NCBI GenBank assembly: GCA_009760855.2
Contig: WPIO01000006.1
Coordinates: 10,523,501-10,587,500, forward strand
DNA from: Cristatella mucedo
Taxonomy: Eukaryota; Bryozoa; Phylactolaemata; Cristatellidae
Reading direction: 5' to 3'
Length of the DNA stretch: 64,000 nt
A program made the translations under genes and the position numbers. This document shows positions 1-10,600 of this stretch, one piece after another (the first letter of the stretch is position 1; each line of letters starts with the position of its first letter). The notes below the pieces were generated by a model. The model ran no database searches, had not been told where the DNA came from, and saw nothing but the letters and a program-made list of their open reading frames with translations.

Positions 1-266
1 TGCACTGGCGACGGTCACGTGTGCACAGAGGGTAAGCATATACAGGCTGTGTGCATAGGCAAATATAAACAAGTCCACAAAAGAATGTGCACTTAGGTAT
101 TCGACTCACCAGTACTTGAGTTTAATTTTACTGACGTTATATACTTCAATAATCTAAAACATATGCAGCAATGGTCAGATGTATAAAACACATTAGCACC
201 GGTCAGATAGATTAAAACGTTTCATAACCGTTGCAAGATGCCATCAGATGAAAAGACAAATACTAC

Positions 267-350
267 CTTCAACCTCTGGTTTCTTGGATCAAATATCAAA
301 TTGATGCCATCATGGGGCATCTTGATGACCAAGTCTTCATCGAGTGGCTG
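267..350 (-). CDS. PHAF1: PHAF1 coding exon 3
   Basis: These 28 whole codons follow the acceptor TTTTAAATTTTAG and end at AAG before donor GTAGTATTTG. The frame reads QPLDEDLVIKMPHDGINLIF and then DPRNQRLK, which aligns with the family segment around D-G-I-x-L-x-F-D-x-x-N-Q-R-L-K. The next exon would lie outside the window. Confidence 0.9.
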
Positions 351-2138
351 CTAAAATTTAAAAGCCACGTAAGTCGGTCAAAAAAAGTTGCGTGCAAGAG
401 GTAATAACCCATCTCCAAGTTTAGACATAGTATATACTACACCTTACATTGACAAAACAAAATCTGTGGACTCTTGGCTAAAGCTACAGCATATCACTAA
501 ACATTACCACAAAGCACATGATGGCCACTTAAAGTGCACCGAGATTAACTGGACTAGCTACGGCTAAGATCGGCTAAAGCACATCTAACTGATAGAGCAC
601 AAAGCTTAGACCAAGCGGTAGATTTCCAACTTCAGCACAAGTCTATGTAACAACTATATGGTAGCCATGCGTACTAGGAATAGACGAGATTTAAAGAAAA
701 AGAAATACAAATGGAAAAATACACAGTTTGTACACAAGTTGCAATATACAGGCTTCAATCATGTTAAGCTTGGTGACATTCTGTTTGCTACCATTAACCA
801 TTCGATCATGCTTCCTTTCCAGCATATATCAAGAGCCTTAAAAAATATTAAGTTCTCTGATGGTGCTATACAAATTTATTATTATAATTATTAACCAAAA
901 CTGAATGGTAATAGGTAGCACGAATACACGAAGACCTAAAGATCTAGAGAATCATCACGGTGAAGATAAACGTAATTTGTACTACAGAATTCAAGAGGCA
1001 GTATCTTGACTCAAAGTAACAACCAGCAGGAGTGATGTCTATCGTTAAACTGGAATCTATGAGAGGTCATCACGATGCTACCACCAAAAAATTCTGAATA
1101 TACATACCTGTTCGCTATAGCACACCTGGGCTCGTTTTACGACAGAGTCCTGGCTCTGAAGGATCGATACACATTGGGAAAAGGGCATACCTGTTAACAA
1201 AGACATGACTTTAAGAAAAAGGTTCTCACAAAAGATGACATAAACATTGAACAGCGTTACCGATCACCTAGACACCGTACAGGTACACACTGCACATAAC
1301 GGCATACTACTTCGCTCCATCGTGTTACTGATCCGACATCACACTTATCCCTCCCAACCTCCGTTTGTTTGAATAAAGTTCACAGCATCGTGACTGATTT
1401 ACTAGAAACACGGTGGCATAAGTATGAGTAGTAATTATACCAATTTCTCGACGATACCTCCACAATAACTGAGGTTTCAGCGTGGTCGTCATTGATGCAG
1501 AATGACGTTCTATCGTTCTATTGCTATCACGTAGAAGTGTGCACCAGCAGCTTGGCATTTAATGGTTCTTTGGTTAAAAAAACAGCGTATTCTGTCGGAA
1601 CTGATCTACTCAATCCAGTTCGTACATAACCATACTCAAGCTCCCAGAACTTCACGCATTTAGCTTACTTGAAATAAAATGCCGACATCGCAGCTCAACG
1701 AGAAGGCAGCAGGTACGAAGCATAATTACCTAGCATGCTCCATGGCGGATAAAGCACAAGTACAGGAGTGTCCCTTAGGCATGGCCGACTTTCGCCAGCT
1801 TAGCCAAGCAACAAGTCTAGCAGATACGGCATGAGTTAGCCCACTGAGCATTGGCCAAGCGAGCACAATTATGGAGTCTGACTACAACAGCCGCGGACTC
1901 GCACGAGCGGACCGATCTCTGCGTGTCTGACGGCCTCATGATAAAATGCTCAATAGTGTATTATACGTGCATGTCATCTCATATTATGCAACTGCACCAA
2001 ATTAGGTGCAGAGGGCGAGCGTACGGACGGAGCGCCAAATAAGATGCACACATCTTGCCGTATCCGCAACGTACCGAGAATGAACTCCCACTTATCGGTT
2101 CCGATGGACCGCTCAGGGACAACCTCGAGATCAAGCAT
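267..2138 (-). CDS. PHAF1: PHAF1 (UPF0183/C16orf70 family), 5' three exons, partial
   Basis: Gene-level entry; exons are 2138-2075, 1190-1108 and 350-267, and the gene continues past the left edge. PHAF1 family proteins are known as phagophore/autophagy-associated factors. The joined exons give 77 residues that open with MLDLEVVPERSIG, the family's hallmark start, and carry GINLIFDPRNQRLK at the end of exon 3. From my knowledge of the family, the length to this point matches the vertebrate protein closely. All borders are GT..AG and phases agree (1, 0, 0). A GTG codon lies in frame eight codons upstream, but the family start is the ATG at 2138. Both introns lack recognisable repeats. The identification is firm; the missing C-terminal part cannot be judged. 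Confidence 0.9.
353..1107. other. PHAF1 intron 2
   Basis: This AT-rich intron between exons 2 and 3 has no recognisable repeat. A 78-codon plus-strand frame at 658-894 is lysine-rich low-complexity sequence and is not supported as a gene. Confidence 0.6.
1108..1190 (-). CDS. PHAF1: PHAF1 coding exon 2
   Basis: Acceptor TTTGTTAACAG is followed by two bases that finish Gly22, then 27 codons beginning MPFSQCVSILQ and ending QVCYSEQ. The donor is GTATGTAT. The segment corresponds to the M-P-L-A-Q-A and VLYSEQ region of the family. Confidence 0.9.
2075..2138 (-). CDS. PHAF1: PHAF1 coding exon 1
   Basis: This exon holds 21 codons plus one base and starts at the family-typical Met. It reads MLDLEVVPERSIGTDKWEF then I-L-G. 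The donor is CTCG followed by GTACGTTG. The split Gly codon (phase 1) is completed by exon 2. Confidence 0.9.
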
Positions 2139-2392
2139 TATTATGCTTTTGTTTTTAGCCACCGAGGAACCAAGGAAACACCACCCTCTGATTTAAGCAG
2201 GTCCTCTATTGACATTCAGCGCTTCCGGTTCCACCAAAAGGTCAGGGGGCGGACTGGGCGTGATGGCTATACTTTTTGGCAAAGGCCTTGAGGTAAAAGC
2301 AGGTCCCTCGATTTGAAGTTACACTTTCTTAAATTCTTCGCATTAAAATCGTACAAGAGAGGCCTTCAATTGAGAGGAATCATTTAGCCTAA

Positions 2393-2440
2393 TGTTACGC
2401 CTCCCCTCGGTGCGCGCCTACACGCAATAAGATGTGGCCA
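2393..2440. repeat. Short dispersed repeat, copy 1
   Basis: About 50 bp beginning AGCCTAATGTTACGCCTCCC recurs at 4985-5035 in the same orientation with a few differences. It lies just upstream of PHAF1. Its origin is unknown. Confidence 0.6.
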
Positions 2441-2487
2441 CGCGAAAGAGCGTTTCTGCCGCCAACCTACTTACCGCTATTAAGGGA

Positions 2488-2870
2488 TCGTAATAATAAT
2501 GATACACTTGATAAAGCGCTCACAGAGAACTCAATCTCATTCTAGGCGCTTTACATTTGCTGTAAAGGAAACACGATCGAATGGTGAGTGGTATCTTGCA
2601 CGATAAACAACATGAATAACAAGGTTAGGGGTGACATGCACACGGTCAGCATGCAAATGTGGTTGCAAATGTGGTTAGTGGAAGCATGCAACAGTGTCAG
2701 CACGCATAAGCACATAAAGGACGAATCACAGGGACCCACTATATGCTGTCATAAATAGGTGCTTTTAATTCTTTTTTAAATTTGGTCAAGCCAGGGGATT
2801 TCGTGACGGAAGTAAGGAGTAAGTTTCATGCTTTGGGAGCATAAGAACTAACGTGAGTTCGTGGCGTGAA
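2488..2870 (-). mobile_element. LINE family B fragment (3' UTR and last codons)
   Basis: On the minus strand this carries the end of the reverse transcriptase frame (the KAWNS region, decayed), the family's 3' UTR and a terminal (ATT)n. The tail block GCGCCTAGAAAGAGATTGAG with its GCGCTTTATCAAGTG end is the diagnostic signature of the family. It is 5'-truncated and non-functional. Confidence 0.85.
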
Positions 2871-3785
2871 TTTGAAAGAGTTACACACACGAATAGGGGA
2901 TTTTACTGAACTTTATTCACAAGCGCACAATGTCGCTGCGCGTCTAGCTCAGTTTTATCCTCGCACTCCTCGCAGGCTCGCAACAAGACAAGCACTCCTA
3001 CTGAGGAAATACATCCCCGCACTAAGCGTTACCTAAATCTATAGTGGGAAACTACCCAAATGGATGAAGTGCCCGAACAGCCACAGGAACCTGAACCCAG
3101 AACCGGAGAAGTAGGATGCCGCCTCCACCTCCGTAAAGGCGGGAATCCCTTCAGCCTCGCAAAAAACAGGAATACTGGGGGCCGTTTCACCTACGAAGGA
3201 ATACCTCCTCTACGCTTCACCAGACAACTTTTATTTCGCAGCCTCAAATCCCTACGCTCGGACCACGCGCGCGCACATACATACCAAATGCAAAATGCGA
3301 GCCACGGATGCTATACAGCTATATTCGGTGGCGTCCATCGAATTTTTCCAGGCGCTGGTTGGCTATGTCTCGTCAATCACCAGCGAACAGCCCGCCCTCC
3401 TTCGCTTTCAGAGAAAATGAGTTCGGCAACTTCCGGTGACGGCTTCGAAACGGAGCCTGAGACGAAGGAGGAACCCCAAGCGAGCGTCACCCTACTCTTA
3501 CATAACTAGCAAGGACAGTGGGGTTGACAGGCCAGCCGACATCTATCAGCCTGCTTGTCCTACCACGACCGCTGCGTCCCTTTGCTCACAGCTCCAGAAC
3601 GCAGGTACTTTTCAGCCATCTCTCTCGTCCTCACGGGAACCGTCGACCACGACCACTGCGTCCTACAGGACGCGGGTGCTTTTCAGCCACTTTTCCCATT
3701 TTTGCGGAACCCGTCCAGCAACTCTCGGACGGCTGGCGGCAACAGCGACCTTATGCGAGAATTGCCCTATTCTTAAATTTGGCAT
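2871..3785. other. Non-repetitive DNA without an identifiable gene
   Basis: A plus-strand frame at 3060-3509 (149 codons) has no recognised domain or splice partner, so I do not call a gene. Within the stretch an 84-bp unit is imperfectly duplicated in tandem from about 3562 to 3730: the string ACCACGACC(G/A)CTGCGTCC occurs at 3562 and 3646, each followed by CTTTTCAGCCA. Confidence 0.45.
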
Positions 3786-3975
3786 GCTGCCACTAACTAC
3801 ACTCGCATGCTGACCCTGTGCATGTCACCCCTAACCATGTTATTCTTGTTGTTTATTGAGCATGCTACAACTAATCCATCCATTCTTCTTTTGCAGCAAA
3901 TGTGAAGTGCCTGCAAAGAGATTGAGTTATATTATGGCGTTTCATCTAGTGTGTTATTATTATTATTATTATTAA
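3786..3975 (+). mobile_element. LINE family B fragment (3' UTR only)
   Basis: Plus-strand 3' UTR of family B from CTGCCACTAACTAC to a terminal run of seven ATT units. The tail block is diverged (GTGAAGTGCCTGCAAAGAGA). No coding part remains. Confidence 0.8.
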
Positions 3976-4039
3976 ATTGCTAGCTGGGACTTGAGGGTTT
4001 TCAGGACACCCGATATCAATCACCTAATGATCCTACTGC

Positions 4040-4693
4040 TGTACCCAGGCTAGGTTCGGGTGGCTGGGACCGGACGGCTGTAATGCAGGTAAGGGTCACC
4101 GGCTAAGCCGGGGTCGGGCCTACGGCATGGCCGGATGTGCGGTGACGAGAGGTTACCGGGGCTATTGGGTTGGAGAGGTTGGCCGAGTCAGTCGTGGTGT
4201 TGGAGGCTCCCGGTCTCGCCGAGTTATGCACCTGGATGGTTGCATGTGTGCTCTGGCGATGCGGCCACGCACGCAAGGCAACGATGTCCAAGGCCCGAAT
4301 GGAGCTGGACCGCACGCTCGTTGTTGTGACTTGTATGTTCCGCGTTCCCCGTGTAGCATGTTCGTGACCCCCTCCCCCCCCCGTGTGTTGGCGTCTTTCG
4401 GCGGAAGCTCTCGACTGTGGTGGACGTTGACTCTGACTAGCCAAGAAATTACTCAGTTAGCCGGATCTTTTACGGCGTACGCTCGTATTGTTGGATGCGG
4501 AGTCGGTACAACGACGAGACCGGGTGCCTTCAACACCACGACTGACACGGCCAACTTCTCTTACCCAAGAGCCCTGGTGACCTCTCGTCACCGCACATCC
4601 GGCCATGCCGTAGGCCCGACCCCGGCTTAGCCGGTGACCCTTACCCGCATTACAGCTGTCAGGTCCCAGCCAACCGAACCTAGCCTGGGTACA
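4040..4693. mobile_element. Foldback/MITE-like element with ~180-bp terminal inverted repeats
   Basis: The left arm (4040-4221) is the near-exact reverse complement of the right arm (about 4512-4693). Both outer ends read TGTACCCAGGCTAGGTTCGG inward. The centre of about 290 bp is unpaired and contains a C-run. Open frames across the element mirror each other on the two strands because of the inverted repeats; they are not a transposase. No clear target-site duplication is visible. A second, damaged copy is split between 34692-35146 and 35804-35821. The superfamily is unknown. Confidence 0.85.
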
Positions 4694-4984
4694 CTACGAC
4701 GGCTGGGTCCTCTTGCTCAATGCTCTAGAACAGAAGTGTTTTCCGCTGAGCAGTTCTTGTGTGCCGTGAAATTGAGCCAGGCCTGCGCTATGCTACACTA
4801 ATGTTGGGTTACATCAGTGGTCCCATCCGATGTCTGGACCAGCGATCCAACCCTATTTACAGAATGCGTTCCAAAGAATATCTATTCACCAGGCTTTGCC
4901 GTTTCGATTAGCATTAAGATCCAACTAAAAAGCAGCGGTGCCTACTTCTATCGTGCCAAATCATCTTTTCATCAAAGGTACAAT

Positions 4985-5035
4985 GAGCCTAATGTTACGC
5001 CTCCCTTCGGTTCGCGCTTACACGCAATGTGGCCA
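4985..5035. repeat. Short dispersed repeat, copy 2
   Basis: This is the second copy of the roughly 50-bp unit seen at 2393, ending in ACACGCAATGTGGCCAC. It lies about 290 bp after the foldback element. The remainder of 4694-5897 shows no gene or other repeat I can support. Confidence 0.6.
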
Positions 5036-5897
5036 CAATCAGCCAGTTGAGGTGAACAGCAAGCTAGCCTAAGTCCCATCATATGGGTTGGGCTTCCGGG
5101 ACCTTTGATTAGCAACTGTTAGATATCCTGGTCTGGAGGAACTGGCTGCGATTAAATTGAATTTTAAGGCGGCACCACAAGCTTGCTTTTTACGAAACTA
5201 CTCGTATGTCAATTGTATGGAACCAATTTCATGTCGAGATTGGCTTGATCACTGAATGTCGATGGACAAAACTCATTCGTGTCTCGCCTTTAATAATGAC
5301 ACCTCTCTTTGGCGCCCTCTGGTGACACAAATAAGGGAGTAACCAAGTTCCGAACCCTACCTGGTACGCCAGGTACGGCTGGTTCCAGTGCTGTATTGAA
5401 TTGTGCTAAAAGTTTGAATATTGACTGAATTTAACCGAGCCTTAAGTTCGTATACTTTGTCGAACATTGCAGCTGCTCAAGCTGGCACTGTGCTAACCTC
5501 GCACAAAACTGCAGGTCACGTGTGCATGTTCGCTCAAAGTAGGCTCAAAGCTGCTGCTAGAGCCGCTTGCCCAGTTCTGGCTATGGCTTAACTAGTGCCC
5601 ATCTTTCCAGGCTCAATGGTATCTCTACTGCAACATTTTTTTTCTGCACAGAATACTTCAATGTTTCCTATGCTTTGTCGTTATGGTCTGTTTTAATCGC
5701 ATCTCATTTCCAAAAGTAACGAGGAAAAACAGTGGTCATCATAAGCTGCCACCTTAGGTGACGCGACCGAAAGTTCTCACCATGCAACAACTAACGGTCT
5801 CCTGTTGTACGAAAATCGCCGGCGGTTACTGGCTGCTACTCGTGCACATATTTCATTGAGACTGCATACTGCCTGCGTCCTTGTATCTAACTTTCAC

Positions 5898-6612
5898 GAA
5901 TGATAATGCACTTGATAAAGTGCCCTCAGAGAACTCAGTCTCTTTCTAGGCGCTTTACATTTGCTGCAAAGGGAAATGCGATTGAATGGTGAGTAATATC
6001 ATGCTTGATAGACAACATGAATAACATAGTTATGGGCGACATGCACAGGGTCAGCATGCAAGTGTGGTTAGTGGCAGCATACACAGGGTCAGCACGCATA
6101 AGCACATGAAGGACGAATCACAGGGACCCTCTAAATGCTGTCCTAAATAGGTGTTTTTAAGTTCTTTTTAAATGTGGTCAAGTCAAGGGATGTTGTGACA
6201 CAAGTCGGGATCGAGTTCCAGGCTTTGGGAGCATACGAGCTAAATGCACGATCTCCAAATGATTTGAGGTTTGTACGAGGTATTGGTTTGACTGTTGGAT
6301 TCCGAAAAGCGGGTGGTACGATGCTTTGCCTGGTGGGGAAGTAGATCTGAAAGATAGGCTGGAGCCAAAGAATGAAGTGACCTAAAAGTGAGCGACAAAA
6401 CCTTGAAGTCGATCCGTTGCTTGACTGGTAGCCAGTGCAGGTCGGCAAGAAGTGGTGTGAAGTGGCAGCTGCCATGCTCACGACAGACAAGCCCGGCTGC
6501 AGAGTTTAGCACCAGCTGTAACTGCCTGATTGCACATGCCGGTAGGCCAGCAAGCAGTGAGTTACAGAAGTCAATACGAGATGTCACTAATGCATGGACC
6601 AACTTAGACGTG
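5898..6612 (-). mobile_element. LINE family B fragment (RT C-terminus, 3' UTR, tail)
   Basis: The minus strand encodes the C-terminal reverse-transcriptase tail ([20 protein letters not shown], then [22 protein letters not shown]) in frames interrupted by shifts, followed by 3' UTR and an eroded tail. It is 5'-truncated at the codons for [10 protein letters not shown], as is usual for LINEs. It lies between PHAF1 and the 3' end of MRPS11. Confidence 0.88.
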
Positions 6613-7588
6613 ACGAACCAGAAGCAACTACCCGTGTGGTAGAAAGTGACTGGCTAACCGTAAATAATCTTTCGAACTTCTGCTTCCAGAAAGGCATCCA
6701 CAATTCGACGACGGCTAACGACTCGGCTAAATAGCCACTACCGTAAATACTAAATACCGTTACTACCGTAAATCCAGTCGCTTCTGGCTCTCGAGGGTCG
6801 CATCCGGAGACTCGAAACACTTTCCTATGGCGGCCCGATTCGGGCAACGGCTGCAGCAGCCAATAGGATCGTTGGCTGCCTGCAAGTTCTTTGGATAGCG
6901 TACAGCACCGACTGGCTTGATGCCTGCCACGGCTCTAGGCCGATGTACACTGTAATTGCCGCCAACGGCGGCACGTGCAGTATCGAGCGCGACGGCGGCC
7001 GAACGCTCCAGTGCTTCGCGAAGGCCAAGTGAATATCAAGCGAATATAGAGTAGCTCTCTAGTTTCGCCGAGGTCGCTCTCTCTCTCGAGCCTCGCTCTG
7101 CCTTCCTTCCGCTCCGCACCTCGGCCCTTACGCTCCGCACCTCGGCCCTTACGATAACTTGTGAGCTTCGGCCACAAACACTATAAAGATAATAAAACCT
7201 GTAAAGATAAAAGACTATAAAAGATAAAAGTTTCGGCCATAAAGATCAACGAGCCACACAATTGCCCACATCACGAGCGACAAGGCCATAACTGTCAACG
7301 GGTCATAAAGTGTTTTAGAATAATTAAACCGCTCTTACAAGCAGACAGAGGACCAAACAAGATGTCCTGGACTGCTATCAGACGGAATGGAACGACTACA
7401 GTATTGTGCATCTATAACACTACACAACAATCCGAATCGATCCACAGTTACATTGCAATATATACAGGCTACTCATACGAGCCGCTGAGGTACTGACAGC
7501 ATCGACGGAACGATCTGATACTCCTTGGTTGCAGTGACTTGGGTCTGCATGAGCCAGTCACAAGAGTAATTATATTTCAACGATTCGA
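6613..7588. other. Intergenic DNA 3' of MRPS11 with small GC-rich block
   Basis: No gene is supported. The GC-rich part (about 6780-7160) holds a direct 21-bp duplication (CTCCGCACCTCGGCCCTTACG, near 7113-7155). On the minus strand the first bases after the uS11m stop contain only a weak AATATA-type poly(A) signal; no AATAAA was seen close by. Confidence 0.4.
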
Positions 7589-7696
7589 TCACAATTTTCT
7601 CCTCTTTTGAGGCTTCGGGCCATTAAACGGCACAGGTGTCACATCTGTCAGCGACACGATTTCAAGGCCACTAATCTTCAGACCCTTGATACAAGG
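7589..7696 (-). CDS. MRPS11: uS11m exon 7 (C-terminal)
   Basis: Acceptor AACTTCTCTGTTGCAG, 35 codons and TGA. The frame reads [20 protein letters not shown] then [10 protein letters not shown] and KRRKL. It matches the uS11 end (GL..GL.I.S.TD.TP.P..NG) with the Cys-Arg pair of NGCRP replaced. A LINE fragment begins about 140 bp away inside intron 6. Confidence 0.93.
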   Translation of the reverse strand, partial: PCIKGLKISGLEIVSLTDVTPVPFNGPKPQKRRKL

Positions 7697-10600
7697 CTGC
7701 AACAGAGAAGTTTATTCAAAATTAAAACTAATATAGCTATGCAAGCATGCAAGAATAATCCAATCAAAAAAATAGCAAACAACTTTCGACTTGAGATAAT
7801 TTACTAAAACTAGAAATAATTGACAATAATATAACGTTATGTATGTAACTCCTCTGTCTGTAACTCCACAAAGCCACCAGGACTAAGTGAGAATTGTATG
7901 CAGGAGTTTGTATAGCGCACTCAAAGCCTAAGAGGCTTTCGGTACGAATGCAGTAGCCAACAGACTTCATCTCAAGCAGCTAAAAAATGAGAAGCGTGGC
8001 TGAGTCAGGTGGGCGATCGAGCACAGGAAATACAGGGACGAACCTCTTGGAATTTTTTGATTAGCCATGCAGCCATATTCATCACGAGCTGAAGAGACCT
8101 CATGGCTAGTTGCGATAGCACAGCCAAAATGGAATTGCAATAATCCAGCCTAGACAATGCTAGGGAGCTAGTTAAATTCGTTGCAAGCCACCATAGAAGA
8201 CGGTCCCTAATATTAGATAGAGCTTGGATGTGACGGCAAGCAGTGGAAGCTGCAGTCTTCTCAATAAAACTGTCCAAATTCAGGCGGTTATCAAAGACAG
8301 CACCTAAATTCTAAGCACACGGTGACGGTAGCACAGCAGCATCACCTAAAGGGGAGCGAAGTCTCCTTGTCTAGCCGAAAGCTGGGGGGGGGGATATATG
8401 AGTAAGAGTTGGTTTTACCATACCTATATATGTGCTTGTTGTGTGTGTGCGCGCGCACATTGGTATAGCACATTAAGATTACTTCTCTATTCAGTCGCTT
8501 CAGATGTGCTGCAGGGCTCAGAGCCCATGGCCTCGGTCATTGAATGCATTCACCTTGACCTCGGACGTTAAAGGCAAGCACCTTAACCCATGAGCCAAAC
8601 TATTGATTAATTTAAGTAAATTGGCCGGCATCCAGCCCACAGATTAGACACGCACAGCAATACTGGTCAGGTGCCATACTTTCTACCGGAAAACTATTGA
8701 TAGATTTACAGAGCCGGTCACCTGTTAGAACAAGCGACCAATTGTGCAAGCAGAAAATCTGGCTGCTAAAACTGGAAAATGACCTTTCTCACCGGTAACT
8801 AAAGAATGCAAGCAGTGAGCAGAAACTGCTGGATGGCTGATACATGGCTCGAAGTCTTAAATAAGTCACCACAAACCACCAGGCCAGGTCTTAGCCGAGA
8901 GGTAAGAAAGAGGTGCTCCCACTTCACGACCCAGATTTGAGTCCGAGTCCAGAAGAGGGCAATTCACGATTGTTTGCGCTAGCTGGGTACAAGTCGCACT
9001 TCTGCCGCTATACAAGTGAAACCCTTGAATCAGCCGATCTCACTAATCTTCAACAACGAAGCAGCACAGATCGCAGCACTACAAATCGCCTGGCATTTGG
9101 CTGCAGCAATAGCAAAAATGCCAAGAAGACAACGAACGGTCGTGGAGCCAAGCAACAGCTCATTTAGAGCTTGGCTGACACTCAGATTACAAGATTTACC
9201 GACGGCATATGGCTCACAGCAGTCAGGGCGCTGAGGTGAGAAATCCGCCCGAATTGACGAAGCACTAGGCGAGAGAGCACGAAAAGCATCCCATCTGCGC
9301 GTGCACATACACATCTGTTTAGCATCTAGTGGTTGTGCGTGCTGGGCAGGCGAGCTTTACGGAAAGTTTAGCGCTGTCGTACATAAAGTCTTGACAGTTA
9401 GGCTATTAAAATTCGGTTGGTCGTGAATAATAATGAATAATGAATTGCTAGTGAGCTTCGTTAGATCGATATGGCACATGCTGGCAGCATCCATTACACC
9501 ATTTGTGGGCAATGTAGGAGCATTACTTTACAAGTGCACGCGACATACGTTAGAAGAACCTTCGCTGCAATAACAGCAATTGCAGCTAGGCTTGTCTGCA
9601 GTTAGCATCGCAGTTGCCACATCATGCCACTTCTCGCCGACCTTGCACTGGCTACCAGTCAAGCAACGGATCGACTTCAAGGTTTTGTCACGCTCACTTT
9701 TAGGTCACTTCATTCTTTGGCTCCAGGCTATCTCTCAGATCTACTCCCCCACCAGGCCAAGCATCGTACCACCCGCTTTTCGGAATCCAACAGTTTACCA
9801 ATACCTCGTACAAACCTCAAATCCTTTGGAGACCGTGCATTTAGTTCGTATGCTCCCAAAGCCTGGAACTCAATCCCGACTTGCATCAGAACATCCACTG
9901 ACTTGACCACATTTAAAAAGAACTTAAAAACACCTATTTATGACAGCATTTAGTGGGTCCCTGTGATTCGTCCTTCATGTGCTTATGCAAGCTGACACTG
10001 TGCATGCTGCCACTAACTATGTTATTCATGTTGTCTATCAAGCATGATATTACTCACCATTCAATCGCGGTTCTCTTTGCAGCAAATGTAAAGCGCCTAG
10101 AAAGAGATTGAGTTCTCCGAGGGCGCTTTATCAAGTGCATTATTATTATTATTATTATAAACGGGTTGTCTGCTGATGGACTCGAACTGACGACCAGGGT
10201 CGTGAAGTGAAAGATTCTAACACCTTGGTAAAGTGGCTAGAGAGCAATTAAGCTCTCTGAGGGTGCTATTCAAATGTCTTATAATTATTATAGGCTAAGA
10301 TTCGCCAGTCCGCCAGAAGACTTGCGTACCCCAGTTATAGGATTGTTTTCACGTGCTTCTAGCAATGATCCTAAAAGAAATGGGCAGAGCCTGACTGTGA
10401 TGACAGAAGCTACATATAGCACAAAAAAAGCATATACAAAATAGGCTGCTTACATTTCCTAGCATACATGACCGAACTGTAGTCTCGAGCTGAGAGAACG
10501 ACACAGCACTGCTTCCCGAATCATTCACCCTACTTCGTGCAGGCTCAACTATCGCAGGTTGCGCATGAAACCCATGACAGCATCCGTTGCCCAGGATGAT

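Noticed and set aside
4127-4630. 167-codon frame and its mirror frames in the foldback element
   Set aside because: Frames on both strands repeat the same peptides because the arms are inverted copies. There are no transposase motifs.
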